Of a DNA stretch of 21,675 bases, positions 6,646-14,424 are shown in pieces. A program made the position numbers and the translations under genes. The notes under the pieces were generated by a model that had not been told where the DNA came from, made no database searches, and saw only the letters and a program-made list of their open reading frames with translations. The DNA is from a virus. The DNA lies in the IMG/VR virus record IMGVR_UViG_3300042991_000454, positions 1-21,675 of that record. The stretch is one strand, 5' to 3'. The first letter of the stretch is position 1. The number at the start of each line of letters is the position of its first letter.

Positions 6646-7391
6646 TTGCCATTAGCTAATTTTTCAAAATCAGTTTCATCATCATCATCTTCACCAAACA
6701 CTTCTGAACTACTAACAAACTTCATGTGTGTCTCGTTCGGGAAAAGTATTTCTTGATGATTGGTCATTTCAGAAAAAAGATGCTCCACGTAATCGCTGTA
6801 ATCCACCGATATTTTCTCGCCCTTCTTATTCTTAATCACTTCTACCATAGCATTTTGCGCTACTATGTCATACTTCCAATTAGCTTTTTTACCATCAATC
6901 ATAACAAGTACTGATGCATATCCAGCTTTATTCATATAAATCGTAACACTCATCTTTTCAATTATTTTATTACAACCTAAAAGTGAATTTTGTACACTTC
7001 TCATCACCTGACCATCACTAAAATTAATAATAAATAATACTTTCTTACCTTTAATTTCATTTATCAAGTGTAAATTCATAGTATTAATTTCTTTCTTTTC
7101 ATAAGTATAAGAACCCAATACTATTTTTACAGGCTTACCTTCAATTTGTGTAACATTTGTAGTGCTGTAGTGCTTCGGTACAAGACCGAGTAATGTCATA
7201 TCGAAATAAGCATTCTCTTTAAGTCGGGGTTTACACGCCCAAACCTGATCATAACCTGAATGTGTGCTTGTGTCAAATCCAAAATCTAACTCTTCATTAA
7301 TTTCTTGATTCGCAACTTCATTGTTCTCCAGTTCTTCACTGGTTTTCTCATCTAGAATTTCATCTAGCTCTTTTACTTTTTTAGTAACCAT
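6642..7391 (-). CDS. probable single-stranded-DNA-binding protein
   Basis: A 249-residue protein with a low-complexity acidic N-terminus (residues 1-40, ELDEILDEKTSEELENNE), a central beta-rich region (about 45-215) that alternates strands and basic/aromatic residues (VKIVLGSYTYEKKEIN, KGKKVLFIINFSDGQVMRS, MSVTIYMNKAGYASVLVMID) consistent with an OB fold, and an acidic C-terminal tail (EVFGEDDDDETDFEKL). The acidic tail is the hallmark of phage SSBs such as T7 gp2.5 and T4 gp32, where it contacts replication partners. It faces the replicase operon from a divergent position. The call is from architecture and neighbours, not from a motif. It is the first gene of the minus-strand operon; the ATG follows an A/T-rich leader. 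Confidence 0.5.
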   Translation of the reverse strand: MVTKKVKELDEILDEKTSEELENNEVANQEINEELDFGFDTSTHSGYDQVWACKPRLKENAYFDMTLLGLVPKHYSTTNVTQIEGKPVKIVLGSYTYEKKEINTMNLHLINEIKGKKVLFIINFSDGQVMRSVQNSLLGCNKIIEKMSVTIYMNKAGYASVLVMIDGKKANWKYDIVAQNAMVEVIKNKKGEKISVDYSDYVEHLFSEMTNHQEILFPNETHMKFVSSSEVFGEDDDDETDFEKLANGK

Positions 7392-7542
7392 AATTTAATT
7401 TTTTATTTTTTGTACTCTCTTCGAGTTATTATATTGTATGATGTAAAATTATAAAAGTTTAATATATTTACAAAATATTTTGATTTTTTATGCAAACTTT
7501 TTTGAAACATTATGATATATAGAATAAAAATAATAAAATTTT
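7392..7542. promoter_or_regulatory. divergent intergenic control region
   Basis: A 151-base A/T-rich gap between the divergent SSB-like and winged-helix genes; both operons must start here. TTTG elements occur on both strands, but none sits at the right distance from a full TAnnTTTG, so exact promoters cannot be named. Confidence 0.45.
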
Positions 7543-7755
7543 ATGGAAACAACAAGAGAAATCTATATCTTCAACAACAAGAGATATATGAAAATTAAAG
7601 ATTGCGCTGAGATGTGTCAGTGTTCAGTAATGACTATTAGAAATCTGGCAATTGAAAAGTTTAGACAAGACAATACAACCTATGTATCATTAGAGGGTAT
7701 TGAAATGTATAAAGCTTTAAAAAAAATAACAAGTGAAGGGAGAAAGAAAAAATGA
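7543..7755 (+). CDS. small winged-helix (excisionase/MerR-like) DNA-binding protein
   Basis: A 70-residue protein matching the helix-turn-helix_17/excisionase type: a first strand (IYIFNNKRYMKIKDCA), helix-turn-helix (EMCQCSVMTIRNLAIEK), then a wing (FRQDNTTYVSLEGIEMYK) and a basic tail (KKITSEGRKKK). Such proteins bind short DNA sites as excisionases or repressors or act as accessory proteins in replication. It is the first gene of the plus-strand replication operon, so a regulator or an origin-binding role is reasonable. Its stop overlaps the next start by four bases. No integrase was seen, so an excisionase role is not supported. Confidence 0.6.
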   Translation: METTREIYIFNNKRYMKIKDCAEMCQCSVMTIRNLAIEKFRQDNTTYVSLEGIEMYKALKKITSEGRKKK

Positions 7756-8144
7756 GTAGTTGTGATAGTAACATGTTTGATGACATGTATGATGAGTTCA
7801 GTATTAAATGCAGAAGATGTGTGAGAAATAACTTTTCGGCTATTGATAATGATGAATGTGATGGTTATGATTGTTCTGTTTATAACGAAGAAAATGAGGG
7901 TTATTTATATGATGAAACTTTCGAAGATATGAATTATCATCCAACAGAAGAGGAGTCGAGATTGATAAAACAACAAGAAAGAGAAGAAAAACTCAAAGAG
8001 TTATCAAAACCTAAATCAAAAAGAAAAACAAATAAGCAACAAATGAGTGTTGAAGAAGCACTAGAAGAAGCACTAGAAGAAGCACTAGAAGAAGACATAT
8101 TCGATGAATTCTTCTCAAAAAATAATGAAGTAAATGATTTATGA
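7752..8144 (+). CDS. Cys-containing acidic protein with EALE repeats
   Basis: A 130-residue protein of unknown family. The N-terminus carries four Cys in CRRC and ECDGYDC arrangement (about residues 19-42), which could bind one zinc ion. The middle is acidic and Tyr-rich, then a basic stretch (KPKSKRKTNKQQ) and three tandem EALE units (residues about 102-113), encoded by three perfect 12-base repeats. The C-terminus is acidic (EDIFDEFFSKNNEVND). It is coupled on both sides (four-base overlap with the winged-helix gene, and its TGA overlaps the ATG of the replicase), so it is likely a partner in replication. It cannot be named further. Confidence 0.55.
   Translation: MSSCDSNMFDDMYDEFSIKCRRCVRNNFSAIDNDECDGYDCSVYNEENEGYLYDETFEDMNYHPTEEESRLIKQQEREEKLKELSKPKSKRKTNKQQMSVEEALEEALEEALEEDIFDEFFSKNNEVNDL
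8055..8090 (+). repeat. three tandem 12-base units in coding sequence
   Basis: GAAGCACTAGAA occurs three times head to tail without change, followed by a fourth unit that begins GAAG. In-frame, each unit codes for Glu-Ala-Leu-Glu, so unit gain or loss would keep the frame. Confidence 0.85.
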
Positions 8145-11100
8145 TATAGAATGTTTTAAGAACTTTTTCAGCATAACGTTGAAAGAGAAAGAAAAAGTGT
8201 ATCAGTATGTTTTACATAATGATATAGAAAAGAAAATGAGTAAAGACGATTTATTAGAACTTGTGAAAGGTGAAACACTAATCGGTTATAATAATAAACG
8301 ATACGATGATTTAATGTTAGATTTTTTTATAGATCGTGACATAGTAACAAATCAAGAGTTGAAAAAGTTTAATGACTACTTGTTTAAGACCGAAGAAAAT
8401 TGGTACATGATTAGACAAGAAAAAATAACACGACCAAGAAAGTTTGAGAGTATAGATTTGTTCAGAAGAAATCCGCTTGGTGAAAAACAATCTTTAAAAA
8501 TGTATGAACACTATAAAAGATTAAACAATATTTCTGAAACACCAGTCGATTTTCAATCTAATGTTAAAGATGAAGAAGTAGAACTTGTCTTACAATACAA
8601 TTTAGATGACGTTGTAGCTACTGAAATACTTTATGATGAAGTTACACCACTGCTTGAGTCTTTGACTGAATTAAGCAAAGAATATGATGTTAAAGATATA
8701 TTATCACAAACATCAGGTGGTATAGTTGATAAACTATTTAAGACTTTTAAATTTGAAAAGATACCACAAAAACTGATAATTGATTTAAAACAAAATATTG
8801 ACTTTACTATTAAAGATCAAGTGGTACTTGAACATCTAAATAAACTTCAAAACTATAATGTTAAAGAATATGATTTAACAGAAATCAAATCAGAAGTAAA
8901 AGAGAAAACTAAAATAAGAAGTGTTGAATATGACATTACAAGAGAATGTCAACCAAGTTTCACGGCTACAATTTTAAATGCAGAAATTCAATTCGGCATC
9001 GGTGGTTTACATTCAAACGTAGAACCATTAAATTTAACAGCTAATGATGATTATGCTATAATAGATTGTGATGTTAACGGTATGTATCCGAACGTTACGA
9101 TTAAACAAAAACTCACACCATTTTATTTTAGTAATAATGACAGAGAAACATTTCTGAAAGTATATCAAGAAATAATAGATAAGCGTGACATGCTAAAATC
9201 ACAAGGTTCAACACTTGAGCAATCATATAAACTTATAGCAAATACTTTAACTGGTAAGTTCAAAGAAATTAATTCTATATTATATGATCCAAGTTGTCAT
9301 ATCAAGATTTGTACTTATGGTCAGTATTTTCTATTCAGTGTACTCGAACAAGTTGAACAATATGTTGACACTATCTGTCAAGTGAATACTGATGGTTTTA
9401 CATTATATGTGAGAAGAGAATATTTGAAAGATATCGAAAATGTTTTAAATAACACAAAAGATATTAAATGGAAAGTAAAACACTTCAAGAAATTCATCAG
9501 TCAGAATTGTAATAACTATGTTGCACTTACTGATAAAGACGAAGTAAAACCGAAAGGTGCTATGTTTAATATAGAAACATATTCTAAGCCACAAATCATT
9601 AAAATATCACTGATGGATTATCTATTGTTTGATAAAGATATTGAACAATCTGTTTCTGAATGCAAAGATATTTATGATTTTTTATTTGTGCATAAGTCAA
9701 GTAAAAGTTTAACAATTGGTGATGAACCATTCATGGGTAAGATTATTAGATTTTATAAATCAAAATCAGGTCATACAATTAAGTCAAATAACAATCAAAT
9801 ACCTAACGGTGATAATGCAGTTGAACAAAACAAAATAGATCAATCAAAATTATCTGATGTTGATTTGCAATTCTATATTAATGAAACAAAGAAACAAGTC
9901 ACTACAATTGTTGGTCACGAACATCAAGATGTAGTTAATCTATTTGCTGAATATAATATTCTGTTGTGTGGTAAAACTGGTCTTAAACAGAAAGACGGAA
10001 CAACTCTGTTTAAAGGTTCAGCTAATAAAGGTCAATACTTATATTCATATGAAACTATTGGTATTGATATGATAGAATACCCTCAATTAATGTATGTTGA
10101 TATAGATCATATAGCAAATGAACACAGATTAATTATTGATATGTGTTTAAGTGCTAATACAATTTATAGTACTTCTGATGTTAATAAAGATAGTTATAGA
10201 TTTTTCTTTAAGAACAATACTGATATCACTGGTAATTACAGATGGCAGAATAAAGATAAAGAAACATCTTTTGAAATCTGGAACAGCATCGGAAATAAAG
10301 TATCTATATCAGGCACAAAACGTAAAGATGAGTTCAATGAAGTAATTGAGAGATACATAATCGTTAATGATACGTTGCAAACATTTCCGATTGATTTACT
10401 TGATTGGGTAAAAGCAAACCCACCAAGCAATGTAAAGAGTGCTGTTAAAAAACAAACTATAAAAAAGATAGATACAAAGATGAATTATAATGAACAAATT
10501 GAACAATTATTTGAATTAATTAAAGATAAATATAAAGTAGAACTAACAGAGAAAAAAGGTGAGAAGTCTATAACCTTTAATGCACCGCCTGATTGGTATG
10601 AACTGACTGGTGGCTGGCGTGATAGTCTTGTCTTATTACAGAAAACAACTTCAAAAACATTTGATATACATTTTCATTCTTATACAGGATCATTTTCTGA
10701 ACAAGATAAAGAAAGATTATATAATGAACTTTCAAAATATTTTGAAAATGGTTTAGTAAAACAATCTGAAAATAGATTACAAGATGTTGTAAATCAATTA
10801 GTTAGTTCTGTGAACAATCCTAATATTGTGAATACTAATACTTTACAAAAAGAAGAATTAGATGATGATGATGAAAAAATATTAGAAAAGTCACCTGTAA
10901 TACCGAAGTTTGTTTATGATAATTTACCAGAAATGTTAAAAGAAATGTGTAGTAAATTTAATAATAATAGAGAGAAAGATGTTTTATTAACTGCTGTATT
11001 AGCAACAACGAGTAGTATGTTATCAGAATGCTATGGTATATACTTTAAAACAACTATTTACCCGAACATATATACATTTGTAAGTGCTGGTGCTGGTAAT

Positions 11101-12168
11101 TTGAAAGGTTCAGCAAAATTTGCGTTTGACTTGACTTATAGATTGAGAACTGAAATGCACAATGAATACTTGAGAGAGAAGTTAATATTTGAAGCAGAAG
11201 AGAAGAATAAGAAATTAGAGTCACCGAAAGAGAAAACATTAAAGATTGCTGGTAATTCATCTGCTGCTACATTTTTACAGAAACTAGAGAGAAACGTTGG
11301 TAATGGTCTTATATTTGAGCAAGAGGCTGATGCAATAGTTGAAGCATTTAAAAAAGAATGGGGTAATTATGATGAAATGTTACGCAAAGCGTTTCAACAT
11401 GAATATCTTGATAGTGATAGAATGACATATAATATAGCAATTGATAAACCAAAGTTATCTATATTTGTGTCTGGTACACCCGCACAATTGTTTAGTTTGA
11501 TTAAATCATCAGAGAATGGTCTATTTAGTAGATTTTTCTATTATATATTTCAAAGTGAAAGTAAGTATTTAGATCCGTTTGAAGATGATGAAGTTGATTT
11601 TCATCAATATTTTAGAGATAAATCAAATATCATTTATGATTTCTATAAATATTATCAAGAAAATCCTGTGAAATTGAAATTATCATCTGAACAGAAAATA
11701 ATATTTAATAATAGAATAGGATTTATGTTTAATGATTTAAGAGATAGACATGAAGGTGCAGATATTGAGAGTGCTGTGAAGCGTTTGGGTACTATGACAT
11801 TTAAATTATTAATTCTGTTTAGTTGTATTACTAACTTTGAAAATAAGAAGAAATACGATGGTATATTAGAAGTTAATAATGTTGATCTAGAAGTAGTATT
11901 ACAAATTGTAGAAACATACTCACAACACATGGAAATCATTTATGTGAACTTGTCGAAACAAGAGAATATAAAGTTCAAAAGTAATCCGATAGATAAACTT
12001 ACTACATTTATAATGTCACAAACTGGATCTTTCACAAGAGAATTAATAGTACAACAAACTAAAAATTTAGGTAAAAGTGAAAGTACCGCAGATAAAGAAA
12101 TAAGAAAATTAAAGAAGAAGAACAAGATAAAAAATATTGATAGATTTCATTATATCGTTGTTAAATAA
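8134..12168 (+). CDS. multidomain replication protein: exonuclease-family B DNA polymerase-VirE-N/primase-like-DUF3987 helicase-like
   Basis: A 1344-residue protein that seems to hold most replisome activities. Exonuclease: D4-x-E6, N54/Y57/D58 (YNNKRYDD) and Y155-xxx-D159 (YNLDD) give all three motifs. Polymerase B: motif A D313-xxxx-Y318-P319, motif B K366-xxx-N370-xxx-G374, motif C VNTDG with catalytic Asp420 and Asn in place of the first Asp. About residues 590-790 resemble VirE-N/BT4734 primase-like domains (QLMYVDIDH at about 650, then TIYSTSDVNKDSYRFFF). Residues 910-1270 look like DUF3987, a RecA-like helicase-type domain, with an atypical nucleotide loop (SAGAGNLKGSAK) and FEQEAD as the Walker B candidate. 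A basic winged-helix tail follows (1275-1344). It starts at an ATG coupled to the previous stop; its stop lies at the edge of an inverted repeat. No inteins or frameshift were seen. Domain limits and the helicase and primase activities are inferred. Confidence 0.8.
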   Translation: MIYDIECFKNFFSITLKEKEKVYQYVLHNDIEKKMSKDDLLELVKGETLIGYNNKRYDDLMLDFFIDRDIVTNQELKKFNDYLFKTEENWYMIRQEKITRPRKFESIDLFRRNPLGEKQSLKMYEHYKRLNNISETPVDFQSNVKDEEVELVLQYNLDDVVATEILYDEVTPLLESLTELSKEYDVKDILSQTSGGIVDKLFKTFKFEKIPQKLIIDLKQNIDFTIKDQVVLEHLNKLQNYNVKEYDLTEIKSEVKEKTKIRSVEYDITRECQPSFTATILNAEIQFGIGGLHSNVEPLNLTANDDYAIIDCDVNGMYPNVTIKQKLTPFYFSNNDRETFLKVYQEIIDKRDMLKSQGSTLEQSYKLIANTLTGKFKEINSILYDPSCHIKICTYGQYFLFSVLEQVEQYVDTICQVNTDGFTLYVRREYLKDIENVLNNTKDIKWKVKHFKKFISQNCNNYVALTDKDEVKPKGAMFNIETYSKPQIIKISLMDYLLFDKDIEQSVSECKDIYDFLFVHKSSKSLTIGDEPFMGKIIRFYKSKSGHTIKSNNNQIPNGDNAVEQNKIDQSKLSDVDLQFYINETKKQVTTIVGHEHQDVVNLFAEYNILLCGKTGLKQKDGTTLFKGSANKGQYLYSYETIGIDMIEYPQLMYVDIDHIANEHRLIIDMCLSANTIYSTSDVNKDSYRFFFKNNTDITGNYRWQNKDKETSFEIWNSIGNKVSISGTKRKDEFNEVIERYIIVNDTLQTFPIDLLDWVKANPPSNVKSAVKKQTIKKIDTKMNYNEQIEQLFELIKDKYKVELTEKKGEKSITFNAPPDWYELTGGWRDSLVLLQKTTSKTFDIHFHSYTGSFSEQDKERLYNELSKYFENGLVKQSENRLQDVVNQLVSSVNNPNIVNTNTLQKEELDDDDEKILEKSPVIPKFVYDNLPEMLKEMCSKFNNNREKDVLLTAVLATTSSMLSECYGIYFKTTIYPNIYTFVSAGAGNLKGSAKFAFDLTYRLRTEMHNEYLREKLIFEAEEKNKKLESPKEKTLKIAGNSSAATFLQKLERNVGNGLIFEQEADAIVEAFKKEWGNYDEMLRKAFQHEYLDSDRMTYNIAIDKPKLSIFVSGTPAQLFSLIKSSENGLFSRFFYYIFQSESKYLDPFEDDEVDFHQYFRDKSNIIYDFYKYYQENPVKLKLSSEQKIIFNNRIGFMFNDLRDRHEGADIESAVKRLGTMTFKLLILFSCITNFENKKKYDGILEVNNVDLEVVLQIVETYSQHMEIIYVNLSKQENIKFKSNPIDKLTTFIMSQTGSFTRELIVQQTKNLGKSESTADKEIRKLKKKNKIKNIDRFHYIVVK

Positions 12169-12267
12169 AAAAAAATCGCGTTGCCTAGGATCGATTTGAA
12201 TTGTAATTGCTTTACAATTTGATTACAATTCAATTACAACAACTCCCTAGGCAACGCGATTTTTTTT
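12168..12267 (+). terminator. 22-bp perfect inverted repeat after the replicase stop
   Basis: The left arm 12168-12189 (A8 then TCGCGTTGCCTAGG) is a perfect reverse complement of 12246-12267 (CCTAGGCAACGCGA then T8). The RNA would end in a strong stem followed by eight U, and the other strand would do the same, so it may terminate in both directions. Inside the 56-base loop lies a second 12-bp inverted repeat, TTGAATTGTAAT (12196-12207) with ATTACAATTCAA (12222-12233). The replicase stop codon merges into the A-tract. It may also belong to the origin. Confidence 0.75.
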
Positions 12268-12610
12268 GATTTTTGAGTGAGTTGTTGTAAATTGTAATGC
12301 ACCTCTCTCTCTTTCTTTTTTTCTCACTTGATGATTTTTATAAGTACTTGATAATTAATAATATATAATATATATATATATTATATATATACTATATATC
12401 TATAAAAACACCATTTGAATTGTAAAAAAAGAGCCCCCATTGTAATACATTACAATTCGATTACAATAACTTTTTTAAAAAAAATCGCGTTGCCTAAGAG
12501 GAAAATGAGAAAGAGAGAGAGCAAGCATTACAATTACAATTCAAATAAAAAAAAATCGCGTTGCCTAAAGAAAATCATGCAAGATATAAGATATATTTTT
12601 AACATATTTT
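12169..12610 (+). other. repeat-rich non-coding region, candidate replication origin
   Basis: No gene of credible composition lies between the replicase and the next promoter. The region contains (a) the core A8-TCGCGTTGCCTA three times direct (12167-12187, 12477-12496, 12547-12567) and once inverted (12247-12267); (b) at least seven exact ATTGTAAT/ATTACAAT octamers, four of them clustered near 12439-12467 and 12527-12540; (c) an alternating pyrimidine run 12303-12316 (CTCTCTCTCTTTCT) and its exact complement 12508-12521; and (d) an almost pure A/T tract of about 55 bases at 12351-12406. Elements (a) to (c) repeat in mirror order on the two sides of (d). Iterated short motifs, palindromes and an unwinding-prone core beside the replicase gene are the usual marks of a phage or plasmid origin. 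The function is inferred. Confidence 0.6.
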
Positions 12611-12622
12611 AACAATTGAAAA

Positions 12623-12654
12623 TTTGGTAGATTAAAATTCATTTATTATATTTG
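12623..12654 (+). promoter_or_regulatory. Bacteroidota-type promoter for the 12672 gene
   Basis: TTTG at 12623-12626, a 20-base spacer, and TATATTTG at 12647-12654 match the known Bacteroidota -33/-7 consensus (TTTG and TAnnTTTG). Transcription would begin close to 12661, a few bases before the gene. Confidence 0.7.
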
Positions 12655-12671
12655 AAAAAAACACAATTAAT

Positions 12672-13028
12672 ATGAAAAGAAGAAATGTAGAAATAACATA
12701 TAAAGAGTATCAAACTTTTTTATTAATGAAAGAAAGATATGATACTATTTCACAACAGCAAGAAGAAGTGATTAAAGATTTGCATGAAAAAAATAGAAAA
12801 TACTCAATAGATAATTCGAATCTACGTAGAGAAGTAAAAACATTAGATGTAAAATTATCAAAGGTTGAAGCAGAATTAAAGATATGTAAAGGTGATATTG
12901 CAGAAAGTAATTTCGATGTAAAATCATATGCTGATATTTATTATCAGAAAAATAAAGAAAGAATTCTACTTCGTTCAAAGGCGAAATATATTAAAGATAA
13001 AAAAGTAAAGAATAATTTTGCCAATTGA
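12672..13028 (+). CDS. unknown coiled-coil protein with YYQKNKERI motif
   Basis: A 118-residue protein. Residues 8-75 form a long Glu/Lys-rich helix with heptad Leu/Ile/Val, a coiled coil that could dimerise (KDLHEKNRKYSIDNSNLRRE, VKLSKVEAELKIC). The C-terminal part (ADIYYQKNKERILLRSKAKY) carries a YYxKNxERI motif also present in the protein at 15903-16154 and in many small phage proteins of the zinc-finger/HNH neighbourhood, and is basic, which suggests nucleic-acid binding. It has its own consensus promoter and no coupled neighbour, so it is probably expressed early by host polymerase. Function unknown. Confidence 0.6.
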   Translation: MKRRNVEITYKEYQTFLLMKERYDTISQQQEEVIKDLHEKNRKYSIDNSNLRREVKTLDVKLSKVEAELKICKGDIAESNFDVKSYADIYYQKNKERILLRSKAKYIKDKKVKNNFAN

Positions 13029-13047
13029 AATATTATATTTATATTTG
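13017..13047 (+). promoter_or_regulatory. Bacteroidota-type promoter for the RHH gene
   Basis: TTTG at 13017-13020, a 19-base spacer, and TATATTTG at 13040-13047. The -33 box overlaps the 3' end of the coiled-coil gene. The start codon is 25 bases after the -7 box, so the leader is short. Confidence 0.7.
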
Positions 13048-13071
13048 TAGTATTATTAACAATTAAAAATT

Positions 13072-13254
13072 ATGACAAAGAAAGATAAAAATAAAAAGGT
13101 ACTCGTTAGTTATAGAATTGACGAAGACATAATAAATAAATTTCGTGGTTGTGCAGGTTTACTCAACGATAATATGAGCGAATTAGTTAGTGATTGGATA
13201 GTAGAGTATATTAATAATTATAAAGATGATGTGATTAATTATTTAAATAAATAA
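13072..13254 (+). CDS. ribbon-helix-helix DNA-binding protein
   Basis: A 60-residue protein with the layout of MetJ/Arc-type regulators: a basic N-terminus (TKKDKNKK), a strand (VLVSYRIDEDII), a first helix (INKFRGCAGLL), the turn, and a second helix (MSELVSDWIVEYINNYKDD). Such proteins dimerise through the strand and bind operator DNA with it. Early expression from a host-type promoter and the position between replication and packaging genes fit a transcriptional regulator of the phage. The Asn/Asp-rich tail is short. No operator was identified with certainty. Confidence 0.65.
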   Translation: MTKKDKNKKVLVSYRIDEDIINKFRGCAGLLNDNMSELVSDWIVEYINNYKDDVINYLNK

Positions 13255-13268
13255 TATATAAAAATATT

Positions 13269-13295
13269 CGCTGTTTTTCATTCATCAGCGTTTTT
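13269..13295 (+). terminator. weak hairpin with T5 tail
   Basis: CGCTG (13269-13273) pairs with CAGCG (13286-13290) around a 12-base loop and is followed by TTTTT. A five-pair stem makes it a weak candidate on its own; it is 20 bases before a stronger one. Confidence 0.4.
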
Positions 13296-13314
13296 GAGTT
13301 AATAATTATTTGCT

Positions 13315-13348
13315 AAAACCTGTTGATTTTATGTCAGCAGGTTTTTTT
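13315..13348 (+). terminator. rho-independent terminator
   Basis: AAAACCTGTTGA (13315-13326) pairs with TCAGCAGGTTTT (13334-13345) with a single G-T pair and a seven-base loop, followed by a run of T to 13348. It ends the short operon of regulatory genes and precedes the late packaging operon. Confidence 0.8.
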
Positions 13349-13402
13349 ATTTAAACAAAACCTCAACTATTTAATATATAACGATAAGTAACTTTATAAA
13401 AA

Positions 13403-13851
<449 letters not shown>

Positions 13852-13855
<4 letters not shown>

Positions 13856-14424
13856 AAGATAGAAGTTCACAACAAAGAGAATATAAAAAATTACATAAAG
13901 ATAGATTAAAAATACAAAGTGATATTTGGAATAAGAATAAAGGTTCTGAATATGTAATTTGGAAATCTATGAAACAAAGATGTTTAAATCCTAATTCACA
14001 AGCATATACTAATTATGGGGATAGAGGTATAAATATTTCTGATAATTTTTTAAATTATGATTATTTTTTAGTATATATAAAATCTTTACCTAATTATGGG
14101 GTAAAAGACTATACATTAGATAGAATAGATGTTAATTATGGTTACGTTGAAGGAAATTTAAGATGGGTTGATAGACATATACAAGCGGTAAATAGAAGAA
14201 AAAAATCAACAAACACAACAGGATATACTGGTATTAGTATAGATAAGAAGACTGGTAAATTTAAAAGTTATATAGGTATTAGAAATAAATTGAAACATTT
14301 AGGTTATTATGAAAGTTTGGAAGCCGCAATAAATATCAGAAATAAATATATATTAGAAAATAAATTAGAAGAATATAAACTACAAACATATATTGAACCA
14401 CCAAAAAACGATCAGAATGAATAG
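13852..14424 (+). CDS. HNH homing-type endonuclease with AP2 domain
   Basis: A 190-residue free-standing HNH-AP2 endonuclease. The N-terminus is basic (SSQQREYKKLHKDR); the core (about residues 35-110) has WKSMKQRCLNPNSQAYTNYG, then YTLDRIDVNYGYVEGNLRW, the L-D-R-I-D-x-x-x-x-Y-x-x-x-N-L-R-W signature of phage HNH enzymes, with DRHIQAVNRRKK after it. The AP2 part follows (GYTGISIDKKTGKFKSYIGI to LEAAINIRNKYI). It is inserted between the small and large terminase genes with stop-start contact on both sides, a common position for such selfish elements. It is a different subtype from the HNH at 1519-1959. Confidence 0.85.

Noticed and set aside
7440-7520. Host-type promoters in the divergent gap before the gene at 7543 and the gene ending at 7391
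   Set aside because: TTTG elements exist, but spacing to a TAnnTTTG box is about 14-15 bases and the boxes are incomplete.
7543-7755. Excisionase of a lysogeny module
   Set aside because: The winged-helix protein looks excisionase-like, but no integrase or attachment site is present and it heads a replication operon.
12167-12568. CRISPR-like array
   Set aside because: Only three direct copies of the core with unequal spacing (about 310 and 70 bases) plus an inverted copy, and no cas genes.
12415-12612. 65-codon frame on the plus strand in the repeat region
   Set aside because: It runs through the ATTGTAAT motifs and two copies of the A8-TCGCGTTGCC repeat, with no plausible protein character; the repeats explain the sequence better.
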